From Scilla litardierei (lineage: Eukaryota > Streptophyta > Magnoliopsida > Asparagales > Asparagaceae), in NCBI GenBank assembly GCA_030789695.1, contig CM061139.1, forward strand, positions 203,581,641 to 203,645,640: a stretch of DNA of 64,000 bases, in the 5' to 3' direction. The notes below the pieces were generated by a model. It worked only from the letters and a program-made list of their open reading frames with translations, had not been told where the DNA came from and did no database searches. The translations under genes and the position numbers were made by a program. Positions 10,735 through 20,260 of the stretch are shown here, in pieces. Within the stretch, counting starts at the first letter, position 1. The number at the start of each line of letters is the position of its first letter.

Positions 10735-11330
10735 TTACTCGCTGAGGAACTCGAACTTTGGATGGTTGGGTATTTCGAATTCTACCCTCCTTTGGCGACA
10801 ATCAATGGTGGCATGAAATGCTCCCAACCAATCCATTCCAAAGACAGCATCAAAAGTTGGCATCTCTATCACCATGAAGTCGACGAAGAGGTCTCGTCCA
10901 CAAATCACTACAGAGCATTGGAGGCATCCGCTGGTTACCGGTAGGGAACTACCAGCGGTCTCGACCTTCCAACGAGAAGTCAGAGGTTCAACAGAGATGG
11001 CATGTGTTAGGACGAATCGACTCGCCAAGAAGCAATGTGTAGCTCCCGAGTCGAATAATGTGAGGGCATGTTAACGGCTACTAAGACGGTACCTGTGATT
11101 ACTTGGTCCGTAGCCTCGGCTTCTTCTACTGTCATTGTATAAGCTTGCCGTCGAGTTTGCTGGTATACTTGCTGTTGAGAAGGGAGTGGTTGACGTTGCT
11201 GAGCAGATGGTGGTGGGCGTTGCAGTGCATTCCTGGCAGGGGCATTGGTTAGAGCAGGGTTGGAAGACTGAGTCTTCCCCTTAGGACAGTCCCTTGCAGT
11301 GTGGTCCTTCGATTCGCTTCAGTTGTCGAA
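10735..11330 (-). pseudogene. gag zinc-knuckle tail and retropepsin remnant (Ty3/gypsy)
   Basis: On the minus strand a knuckle tail DHTARDCPKGK is followed by a Gln/Pro-rich linker. Then comes an aspartic-protease-like stretch with FDAVFGMDWLGAFHATIDC, the typical segment after the active site in plant chromoviruses, and then RRVEFEIP. The frame closes at 10735 and no RT follows. Only the protease C-terminal half is well preserved as an open frame (about 97 codons). I see no usable catalytic DTG in it. It is a relic. Confidence 0.7.
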
Positions 11331-11469
11331 CTCGAACTTTTGATGATCGAAAATTCGAACGCTATCCTCCGTAGCTAGAGTTCAAGCAAACTAGAAATAG
11401 AAAGATTCTAAGAAGGTCAATCGAAAAGTCATCAAGTTAAAGGAAGGGTTATAGTGATGAAGATCTATG

Positions 11470-11724
11470 GCGTTACATAATCATGATTCACGTCCTTGCG
11501 GTCCAGCGGACACGGCCAGGGAAGTGACTAAGCCAGGATCACTTACACCCAGTCTAGCTAGGTTGATCCAACAAACTTAGCCAAGCACATTGACCGGATC
11601 ATGGTCCATTGAAGGAAGCTTATCATTTATATGTGTGCCACCAATACAAAAATATTTTTAATTAACAACTAACTAATCCTATCAAAATTTAGGTTTTGTT
11701 AATGGCTTTTATTAAGTCCAGATA
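11470..11724. repeat. fragment shared with the LARD interior (51886-52163)
   Basis: The two stretches share ATCATGATTC, TTGCGGTCCAGCGGA, ACTAAGCCAGGATCACT, CCAAGCACATTGAC, GGATCATGGTCCATTGAA and CTTTTATTAAGTCC in the same order. It sits where most of gag should be in this Ty3 element. It must have arrived by insertion of, or recombination with, a LARD-type element. I cannot see clean ends. Confidence 0.75.
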
Positions 11725-11890
11725 GGTCAGCTCCATTGTGGCTCTCCGAGGTGTTCCTGTCCATCTTTCGAGTATCAAACCTGCATTCATAGAAAAATGT
11801 CAGCTTAGTCGAGTATCGTATATGATACATCATGGTTTCACTATACTGTTCACGAGGTATTTTACACGGACATGCATGGGCCGCCAAACT

Positions 11891-14282
11891 TGTAACGACC
11901 CGCTCTCGGGGGCCTGTTACTTATCTGGTTTATTCGCAGGCCTGCAGTTTACCAGTGAAATCAGCATAGCCACAACTCAGAGATATACCACAATACTCAA
12001 ACCATCTTACAATGTCATTATAGTCCAGATTAAAGTACAACAAACAACCAGCACACTCTCTCACAAATACATAGAGGAAGTACTGAAAGGGAATGCGGAA
12101 AGGTAAATACACAGTACAAACACACACACCAACAGAAAAGTAACTAAAGCTCTGCAGCCTCTGGGTCAATGTACGTTCCTCGAACTATGGGGCAATCTCC
12201 TCGATCAGGTCGTCGTCTGTCGGTGCCATAAATGGAACCGAAGGTAAGTCACATAATTCTAGCGATAGAAAAAGAGGAGTGCACAAATATGGAGCAGTCT
12301 ATAGTAAACAAGTGCGGGAAGTAAAGTAGGGACAGACAGGCATGCAAGTGCGATAAGTAAAGTACATCTAGTCAAGCATGCAAGGGTGACAAGTAAAGTA
12401 AATGTGACCGAGCAAGTACAACTAGTACCGTACAAGAATAACCATAAGATAGCAATGACAATAGCAATAATGAGAGTAATTGTGCCTAGCCTAGTTCGTG
12501 ACTTATAACGGGAAGTACAGTGAGCAACCAAGAGTCCCCCTCTTGCCACGGGTGCTACCCAGGCGAACTAATCTCTGAGAACTGTGCAATAATCTGTGAT
12601 CTGTGATCTGTGATGGTTGTCACCGGCACTATTATGGGTTGCTAGAACCCGCATGGTGACAACAAGGCCTGGACTAGTTGCTCCCGCACTTCTGCAATTA
12701 TAAGTTACCCCAAAACCCAGTGTCTGTGCAGATTACCGTACTTGCAGTTTTACGAGTCATTTACTACTCTGTCAAGCATGTCATGTAGCAATTGATGCGA
12801 CTATTTAGTTATATATATAGTCATCTGTTCAGGTCAATAACTGTTCCGAGACTAGATGTCAAGTCCTATGTTCATACGAGTACACTATCTAAATTTCTAA
12901 GGATAGAATCTATTGTGACTTACGCTATCGGGATCGTCGTAGCAAGATGAGGATGGAGTTAGAGCGAGAGGATTGGTACCTGCAAACACAAGAAGTTATT
13001 AGTTACTGGCTACACTAAATATTATTTAATTAATTGATCGTTTTGATTTTAAAACTGATTAAAACGGCGATGAAAAGTGTTCTAAATTTTTATATAGGCT
13101 ATATATGATAAAAATAGTTTTACTGCAAGAGGGAATATTTTTTCTGAAGCTTATAATAATTTTTATAATTTTTATAATTTTTATAAACTCAAAACTAGTT
13201 TAAAAACCCAAATTATTTAAGTGACGCATATCTTCCGTAATTTCTTTCGGGAGCAATCCTAGTCGGAAAAACTTGAATGAGCAGTCAAAACGACCGTCTC
13301 AAAGTTTACTATTACATATAATTTTACCACGTATCAGTGTATGTGAAAACAACGAGTTACGGATTTTAGAATGAATTATACTTATTTAATTTTTAGGTTT
13401 TAAAAATGATTCGGGAAAAAGTAGACGTCTGATCGAGATGAGACCAATGCCATTGGGTCTGGAATAAGGGGAGAGAGAGAGGGAGTAACAGGCTGTGGGT
13501 TAAATACAAAGGATGGGTGTTTATATATGGTTAATTAGTGGCAAACTTGTGATTAATGGTGGACAAGAAAAATAATGGGATAGGTGAGTGTTGGATCTGA
13601 ATGAATTCAGATCCAACAAGTCGGTTGGGTTAAGAGGTTGAATTCAGATCCAACCAACAAGTCGGTTGGGTTAAGAGGGTGGTTGGGGAGATTAGGGTGA
13701 AAGTAAAAGGGGTAAAAGTCAATTAGTGATAAGTGAAAAGCAAACCACAATAGATTTAAAATTACGGTTTTGCCCCTGACATTAAACGTGTCCGAAAAAT
13801 TACAAAAACATACCCACGGAATCGTATCGTAGCGAGGATCACGAATACAATATCGGCTCTGGGATTTGAGCTACAGAAATATTAGTTTTAGGCCAAAACG
13901 TTTAGAAAGCGGGTTTGCGGGTTCTAGGTCGAAATGATATCAGAAAATTACGAAATTAATGTGGGGAGCCCTAAATGATCATAATGTGCTACGGTAGAAG
14001 TTTGAAAACATTTTAAAGACGTTTGAATAGAAAATTAATTCGTTAAGTCAAAACGGTAATTATTGAAAACGAATTTTTATCAGAATTGTTTTGAGTATAT
14101 GAGGAAATATGAAAATGCTAAAATACCTTATAATTAGTCGAGTACTTCAAAATATTTTTATAAGAATTTTTTGAAATCAGTTTTGTTATAAAACCCTTGA
14201 CTAACATTTATAAAGTAAAACTTATTTTTAAAATACGTAAAAATACGTAAATTGAAGTGTTTGAAAAATACAGGCCATTACA
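11891..14282 (-). repeat. 5' LTR of the chromovirus-like element (2392 bp)
   Basis: It is homologous to 6256-9240 but lacks about 650 bp of GC-rich leader, with the junction at about 13465 between GGAAT and AAGGGGAGAG. It also has a duplicated GAATTCAGATCCAAC segment near 13590-13650. The many substitutions against the 3' LTR point to an older insertion than the elements on the right. Confidence 0.9.
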
Positions 14283-14869
14283 GGGTACCCGGACCGGCGC
14301 ACCGCTATATATTACTACGTACTATATCAATTAACATAGATTAGATTTGCTCAATAAACACGTAAAGTGATTATATTTTATTTATCGATGGTCAAAGCAA
14401 TGCAAAAAGAAGAATGTTCTTGTTTGATGATGGAAGAGTCATGTAAGAGATCTTCTGTTGCGGGATAAATCCCGCACATCAAAAAGGTAAGAGGGTTGTT
14501 GAATGGACAGTTGGTAGGAATAGATGTGGTGCGCAGCAGGTGGGTGGTTGGATGAACCGAGCCCGGATTGGTGGGTCCCCAACGTACGAATGGATGCTGG
14601 GAAGGGGCTATCTTCCTCGTTATCTCAATGTTGGACCTCGGAGATCCCCCCCGTGCATGCAGCCTCTAGGCCCTCGCTATCTCAATGTTGGATCTAGGAG
14701 ATCCTCCCCCTGGTGCCTGCAGCCTCTAGGCCTTCTTATAGGTGAGCCCTCTTGTTGTAATGTCCGAGGCAATGTTGAGAGTTATTGTCGACATTGATGA
14801 GCATGCACTGATTATGATGTATTGACCCAATAATTGCCACCATTTATTGAAGGAATAAATGTCATGAAG
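14283..14869. other. host flank with a 57-60 bp tandem duplication
   Basis: After the target duplication the GGAACC-type repeat continues briefly, then the sequence becomes unique and AT-rich. Two tandem units lie at 14615-14671 and 14672-14731; they share TATCTCAATGTTGGA and GCAGCCTCTAGGC. No gene is supported. The last 5 bp, TGAAG, would be the left target duplication of Sirevirus C2. Confidence 0.55.
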
Positions 14870-14892
14870 TGTTGAGTATTGGTGTTTCATAC

Positions 14893-16033
14893 TGTTACGA
14901 GGTGGAACTCGCGTACAATGAATTTGTATTATGGGGAACCAAGGGCACGGTGGTTATATGGAGAAGAAGGTTTAGGTAGGCTGTTTTACAAGTGATTAGT
15001 GGGGTGAAGAAGTTGGACCCGTTGCTGGTGGTGATCACGGGGTCGAATCTCACCGGATGCAGCTGAGGAAGGTTGGACGGCAGGAGGCCGAAGCTAACTT
15101 TGGTCAAGGGGCGAGCTCTCCTGCAGCACGAACAACTCGTCAGAAGGGCAGGGTTGGGGTTCAACCCTTAGCCCCTCCGATGCCTAAGTTAGTAATAGGG
15201 CTTAAAATGGGGGCTAGACACGCCGGCCGGACTAACGGTGTGTCGACCGCACGTGGCGAGCTATGGGTGGGAGAACAAAGATATGGACGACCTTTGTTCT
15301 CGTGTGTGAATTGTAGATTAAGAGAGAATTTTCCAACCCCCTCCACCGTAGGTGGAGAGGGGGTATTTATACCTGACGGGAGGTGACTAGATGGGGGCTG
15401 ATCTGGCATGCTGACTAGACGTGCTGAGCTGGCTCGGTTGTCAGCGGAAGCTTCAGACAAGGACGTTGGGAACAGGAGTGTCTGACCTGCCTTTGTCAGG
15501 CGGTGCGACAGCCAGGGGGTGCTGTTGTCGGGAGGTCAGGGCCGAAAGCGTTAACTGTCAGGCGGCTCTTCCGTCAGGGGGTGCTTTGTCAGACGGTCGG
15601 GTGACGTATGTGTCAGTCGTGTCCTTATCCTTGGTCGTTTGTCGTTGGCGGCGACCCACAGGTCTGGCTTTGTTATCCTCGGCGCCGCGGTTCGTGGGGG
15701 CCGTTCGGGACGACCGGCTCGAGGGCTGTTCGGCCCGGCCGCGCCTCCCTGTCGGTCGTGGGTTATGGGTCGTTAGGACGGTAGAACACGCATATGACCG
15801 TGTCGGCCTGTCCGGCGGTACTGTCCGGGGGCTCCCCAAGCGCTTTGCTTCCTGCGGGCCGAGCAACTGCGGTTGCGCGCCTCGACCGGGCAGGGGGAGT
15901 GCCCCGAGGCACGCCCGTTCATGCATAGCCTCGGTCTTCTGGGGTGGAGGCTCTTTCACCAAGGGGAGAGTCAATGGGGTACCCCAGCGGGTCCAGGCGT
16001 GAGTCGGACTCTTACGATCTTTGGGTCGTAACA
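14893..16033 (-). repeat. 3' LTR of the Tat element
   Basis: It begins TGTTACGAGG and ends TCGTAACA. The minus strand has TATAAATA at 15364-15371, followed at once by a C/G-rich hairpin (15337-15363). Direct repeats of TGTCAGGCGG type lie upstream (15490-15600). Open frames here, such as the plus-strand frame at 15421-16002, are GC-driven and have no gene behind them. Confidence 0.95.
15337..15371 (-). promoter_or_regulatory. Tat TATA box with adjoining hairpin
   Basis: On plus, CCCCCTCCACC, loop GTA, then GGTGGAGAGGGGG is a near-perfect 11-bp stem that touches TATTTATA (minus TATAAATA). The start site would fall about 30 nt past the box, inside this hairpin. The other LTR keeps it at 38561-38595 with one G-to-T change. 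Confidence 0.6.
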
Positions 16034-16050
16034 ATTGCCCCCGGCATCCG
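16034..16050 (-). promoter_or_regulatory. polypurine tract of the Tat element
   Basis: The minus strand reads GATGCCGGGGGCAAT directly before the 3' LTR. The purine-rich GGGGG core and its position fit the plus-strand primer of Tat elements. Confidence 0.65.
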
Positions 16051-17196
16051 AGTGTGAGGCGGAAGCCCGGCTCGGCTCGGATGGCGTAACGCCGCCCTCC
16101 ATCCCGACTTGGGTGGGGATCCCCGCTTAGAGGGGGGAGGCGTGACGCTGCTTCCGTGGGGTGTGTCTCGCTATAGTAGGACCGCGAGGTCTCATCCCGA
16201 GGGGTGCCGAGCGGGGCGTCGCCCTATAACGATGTGCCGTAGTATGTGGTTATTGGGTCGGGTTTCCGGGGGAGCCCGACCTTTGAGAATGTAATGGTTC
16301 TTGCTGAGATGTGTTCACGGGGCGTGTTTGTAGTTTCCGCGGGGCTTTGGCCGTTCTGCGCCCGGCGGGCCGCCCCGCAGTTGTGTGCTTGGGCTCAAGG
16401 GGAGAGGTTCGTAAGGGGGAGTGTTATTCATCAACCCTTATTCGGGGATCTAGATAATATTTACAACAATAGAGGAGATGCGGCTCAACCGGCGGCTGGG
16501 TCGGAGGGTTGTCCACATTTGTCGCCTGCTCCATCGGGGCGAGCAGATCCCTGCATCGGGGCGATCTTCCTTTACATCGACCGCCGAATTCCTACTGCCT
16601 CATTGTCCGGGGGCGTGCCGACGCGCCGGGGGCCAAGGCTTGGTTGGTTTTTTTTTTTAAAATCAGGGGTGCCGCCCTGTGGCGGTCCGCCCTTCGGGTG
16701 GGGATGACCCTCGTTCGTCGGAGGGGACCCTCTTCCTTTCCCTTTCCTCGCTTCCCCGCGTCCCGCCTCGCTGTCGTCGTGCTGGGGGGTTGCCCCGCCT
16801 CGCCGGGGATCCCGCGCACAGAGGGGGAACCCCGGGGGAGGCGGAGGACGAGGTGGCGGTGGTGGCGCCGCTGGGAGAGCCATTGGGGGTTTCCCCCCTG
16901 ACACCCTGTGGGGATCGCCGCAGGCTGGGTGTTAATTGGGGTGTTGCGGTAAGCGGCCCGACTTTCTGGACCTGCCTTTTGATCCAGTAACGGGCAGGAG
17001 GAAAGCTGGCGGGTGGGGCCTTCCACGTGTAAGGGGAATATCCTGTTGGAGGTGGTGGGGCTATGGCGGCCATCGTCGGGGGAAGTGAGGTCCGTCGGTG
17101 GCTGTCGGCTTTCTTCGTAGCTCGGTGGGGTGTTTGGGGCCGTTTTATGCCCGGAGTGAGGGGATGGGAATCCCCTGCATCTCTCTCTCTCTCCTT

Positions 17197-17226
17197 CCCC
17201 CTGACCTCTGGAGGGGGGTATTTATA
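17197..17226 (-). promoter_or_regulatory. internal TATA box with hairpin, resembling the Tat LTR promoter
   Basis: The minus strand reads TATAAATACCCCCC and then a self-complementary stretch (plus CCCCCTGACCTC, GGAGGGGGG). The Tat LTR has the same order of TATAAATA, C-run and hairpin at 15337-15371. It may be a second promoter reading towards the 3' LTR, or a relic of duplicated U3 sequence. Confidence 0.35.
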
Positions 17227-17765
17227 GCGACCTTCTGTGGAAGGGTTTTTCTTGGGTAATGCGGGGGATTAGTGCCATTAATGGGCTCCGCGGAATCACG
17301 CGCTTTGGGAATCGCTTTTCCCTGGCGGTATCCGGCACTTTGGCCTCTCGGGGGGCGTGTTGCTGCTGATGGCGTGTTGTCCAAGCGTCCTTTCGTTATG
17401 TTGATTCGCATCATGGCGCTGTTCTGACGAGACAGGGCCACTGCCTTATCTGGACTGGGCGCCTATTTCGCGGCCTCTGCCTTGCGACCGGTCCGTTCCA
17501 GGTCACGTGTCTTGGCTTCTTGCGGGAGTTACACAATTACCGATTATGCCCCCAACATTCCCGTGTCCGAGATCGCGAGGTCTGGGGGAAGGGGATGTTG
17601 TCGGCTCGTGTTGCCTTTGGGCGGGGCGGGGAGTCGGCGAAGGGGTTCGGGATGAGACACGCTGTCCTATCATGATTTGATCTCGGGCCGAACCGGTTAC
17701 GCAGGGCGAGCCCCATTGCACCTCTTTCCCCTTTGAGGGAAAGTTGTCGGTGACTTTCAGGGAGC

Positions 17766-17785
17766 GGGGGGGGGGGGGGGGGGGG
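17766..17785. repeat. G20 homopolymer
   Basis: Twenty consecutive G residues on plus lie within the Tat 3' region. The tract could form a quadruplex and its length is likely to be unstable or mis-assembled. Confidence 0.85.
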
Positions 17786-19140
17786 TTCGAATCGTAGTAT
17801 CGCGGGGTTCGAGCTGCGGGCGTAGACTTCGTAGAAGTCCTAAGTCAGTTTGGCGGGGTAGCGCGTTGCTCGCCCGGCACTTGGCGAGGGGATAGCTACA
17901 CGCTATGGTATTCTCCGAAAAATCTGAGCGTATATAAAGAAGACCGTTTTCATTCAAATTTATAAGCGCTGATCTATAGCTTGTACATGAGTTCTTAGTT
18001 TATCGCCCGTTGTGGGGTCAGATCCGGCTCGGGGAGGGGCTATAGAGCTGTCCTCGCCCGTGGTTTAATGACCTCCGGATCTAGGGGTTAATGCGGGCCG
18101 GGTGGGCCCTTTTTAACTTGAGTCGATCTTGGCGCGGAGGTGATTGGCCGCCTTCTGTGCTGAAGTGTTGCAAGGTCTCTTTGGCCCGGGATAGGTGGGT
18201 GGGGATCTTGCCGATCGGGCCGCCTTCCCTCCATTGCTTTGTCATCTCCCTCCACGGACTGGGTAAAGTTTCCTCGGTCCGGTAAAGGCACTGAGAAGGG
18301 GAATCACCAGGGAAGCCGTCTTTCTGGGGCTTGTGTCTTAGGGAGGTTCTTGAGGATCCGGCCGCCCCTCCCCCCCATGCCTCGCTGCTTCGGTTTGAGG
18401 GTGGGGTTCGGGGCCCGATCGTGTCGGGGCGGACTGACATGCCATGACTCGCCTTTTGGGCGCGTCAGGGATGCAGCCTTTCCGAGGTCCCCGTCCGGAG
18501 TTTGACGGCGAGGGGGTACTGGCCGGCAAGTACTGGGGGCTCTCGCCTGTCCAGCCGGCGGGGATCGGATGCCAACCTTTCTCCGACTCGTCCTTGTTTA
18601 GGGCGGACGGAGGCGTGAAAGGCGGATTTCCCTTGTGTAAGGCGAATATCCTGTTAGCGATCCGTTTGTAAGAGGAATATCCTGTTAGCGGTGCTGGAGA
18701 TGCAGGAACCGCCGCCCTGGGCGGTGGGAACCATTGATGGCCGGTGACCTCTCTTTTGTTAGGGCGTTGTATCTCGGCCCGTTTCCCGGTGGGTGGGGGG
18801 ATCAAGTGGCGGTTTCTCATGTCTGCCGGTTCTCTTACTTTCGGAAGGGGGAGTGGCGTCTTTATAGGGAGATCTTGCTGACGGTTTCTCCCCTATTTAT
18901 TGCGCTGAGTTGGCATTATTAATGGGCTCCTCGAATTCATGCCCGTGGGAAACCGCCTTCGCCAGGTGGCTATTACGGGTCCTCTTTTGGAGCGCATCAT
19001 TAATGGTGGCGTGTTTCTCGAGCGTCCTTTCGTTTCGTCGAGTCACATCGGGGTCGCCTACTCGGGAACTGACGCCATTTCGTCCCGGTTTGTGTGCCCT
19101 TATTCTTCTTTTGATTTTTCGAGGGCCATGGGTGCGTAGC

Positions 19141-20165
19141 CCCCTCCGGTTTGGGGTGGTTAGGGTTGGTCCTGCCCCAGAGGTCTTGAGGGGGGGAGCG
19201 GGCGCGTAGCCCTTCTCTGGTTTGGGTGGCTAGGGTTAGCCCTGCCCCAGAGGTCTTGAGGGGGGGAGCGGGCGCGTAGCCCGGCCCGTGCCCTTCTCTG
19301 GTTTGGGTGGCTAGGGTTGGCCCTGCCCCAGAGGTCTTGAGGGGGGGGGGGAGCGGGCGCGTAGCCTGTCCCGTGCCCTTCTCTGGTTTGGGTGGCTAGG
19401 GTTGGCCCTGCCCCAGAGGTCTTGAGGGGGGGAGCGGGCGCGTAGCCCGGCCCGTGCCCTTCTCTGGTTTGGGTGGCTAGGGTTGGCCCTGCCCCAGAGG
19501 TCTTGAGGGGGGAGCGGGCGCGTAGCCCGGCCCGTGCCCTTCTCTGGTTTGGGTGGCTACGGTTGGCCCTGCCCCAGAGGTCTTGAGGGGGGGAGCGGGC
19601 GCGTAGCCCGGCCCGTGCCCTTCTCTGGTTTGGATGGCTAGGGTTGGCCCTGCCCCAGAGGTCTTGAGGGGGGGGGAGCGGGCGCGTAGCCCGGCCCGTG
19701 CCCTTCTCTGGTTTGGGTGGCTAGGGTTGGCCCTGCCCCAGAGGTCTTGAGGGGGGGGGGGGAGCGGGCGCGTAGCCCGGCCCGTGCCCTTCTCTGGTTT
19801 GGGTGGCTAGGGTTGGCCCTGCCCTAGAGGTCTTGAGGGGGGGAGCGGGCGCGTAGCCCGGCCCGTGCCCTTCTCTGGTTTGGGTGGCTAGGGTTGGCCC
19901 TGCCCCAGAGGTCTTGAGGGGGGGGGAGCGGGCGCGTAGCCCGGCCCGTGCCCTTCTCTGGTTTGGGTGGCTAGGGTTGGCCCTGCCCCAGAGGTCTTGA
20001 GGGGGGGAGCGGGCGCGTAGCCCGGCCCGTGCCCTTCTCTGGTTTGGGTGGCTAGGGTTGGCCCTGCCCTAGAGGTCTTGAGGGGGGGGGGAGCGGGCGC
20101 GTAGCCCGGCCCGTGCCCTTCTCTGGTTTGGGTGGCTAGGGTTGGCCCTGCCCCAGAGGTTCGGA
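19141..20165. repeat. tandem array of about 80-bp units, 12-13 copies
   Basis: Each unit contains CTCTGGTTTGGGTGGCTAGG, TTGGCCCTGCCCCAGAGG, TCTTGAGG plus a G-run, and GAGCGGGCGCGTAGCC. Units differ mainly in G-run length (6 to about 12). The array starts right after the integrase stop (20261, minus) and lies between pol and the 3' LTR. High identity between units implies recent expansion. No coding function is apparent. Confidence 0.9.
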
Positions 20166-20260
20166 GTTTTAGCGAACTGCAAAACTTGTGTAGGAACAAC
20201 AATGTTGGGAAAAACGAGTAGATGTGTATATTGCGCGTAAAAAAAAAGAAAAACTCACAA

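Larger units (their letters stand above)
6256..14282 (-). mobile_element. defective Ty3/gypsy (chromovirus-like) LTR retrotransposon
   Basis: Two long LTRs start TGTAACG on plus and end TTACA (6256-9240 and 11891-14282). They are flanked by a perfect 5-bp target duplication GGGTA (6251-6255 and 14283-14287). On the minus strand a purine-rich AAGGAGGGTAGAA abuts the left LTR, which is therefore the 3' LTR. The interior (9241-11890) is only 2.65 kb. It keeps the end of a gag zinc knuckle and a retropepsin-like region, but I find no RT, RNase H or integrase. The primer-binding site next to 11890 is not a recognisable iMet site. A fragment shared with the LARD element at 46518-55735 replaces most of gag. 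The element cannot move on its own. Confidence 0.85.
16051..19140 (-). other. Tat 3' non-coding region built of two diverged repeats of about 1.64 kb
   Basis: Blocks near 17040-17420 and 18660-19070 are related. Both have an AAT-ATCCTGTT motif and a TATA-like site (minus CTATAAATA at 17219-17226, minus CTATAAA at 18861-18867). Both also have AATGGGCTCC and AGCGTCCTTTCGTT. In each, a TATA-like site is followed on the minus strand by a frame whose product contains TGYS-Y near its start (starts at 17073 and 18820). I do not claim proteins, since the frames are proline/arginine-rich and GC-driven. A G20 run lies at 17766-17785. Confidence 0.5.

Noticed and set aside
14540..14797. Small plus-strand gene with repeated Pro/Arg product
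   Set aside because: The frame follows a 57-60 bp tandem duplication; there is no homology or promoter evidence.
15421..16002. Long plus-strand frame (193 codons) in the Tat LTR, repeated at 38702-39226
   Set aside because: It lies antisense to the LTR in very GC-rich sequence where several frames are open at once. It shows no domain, and its presence in both copies only reflects the LTR duplication.
19141..20165. CRISPR-like array
   Set aside because: Units are contiguous 80-bp tandem repeats without unique spacers, in a plant retrotransposon. The palindrome arrays at 41471-41995 and 24608-24990 were rejected for the same reasons.
19888..20202. Minus-strand frame with a repeated Gly/Pro/Thr-rich product over the 80-bp array
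   Set aside because: Its periodicity comes from the DNA tandem repeat, and G-run length changes shift the frame between units.
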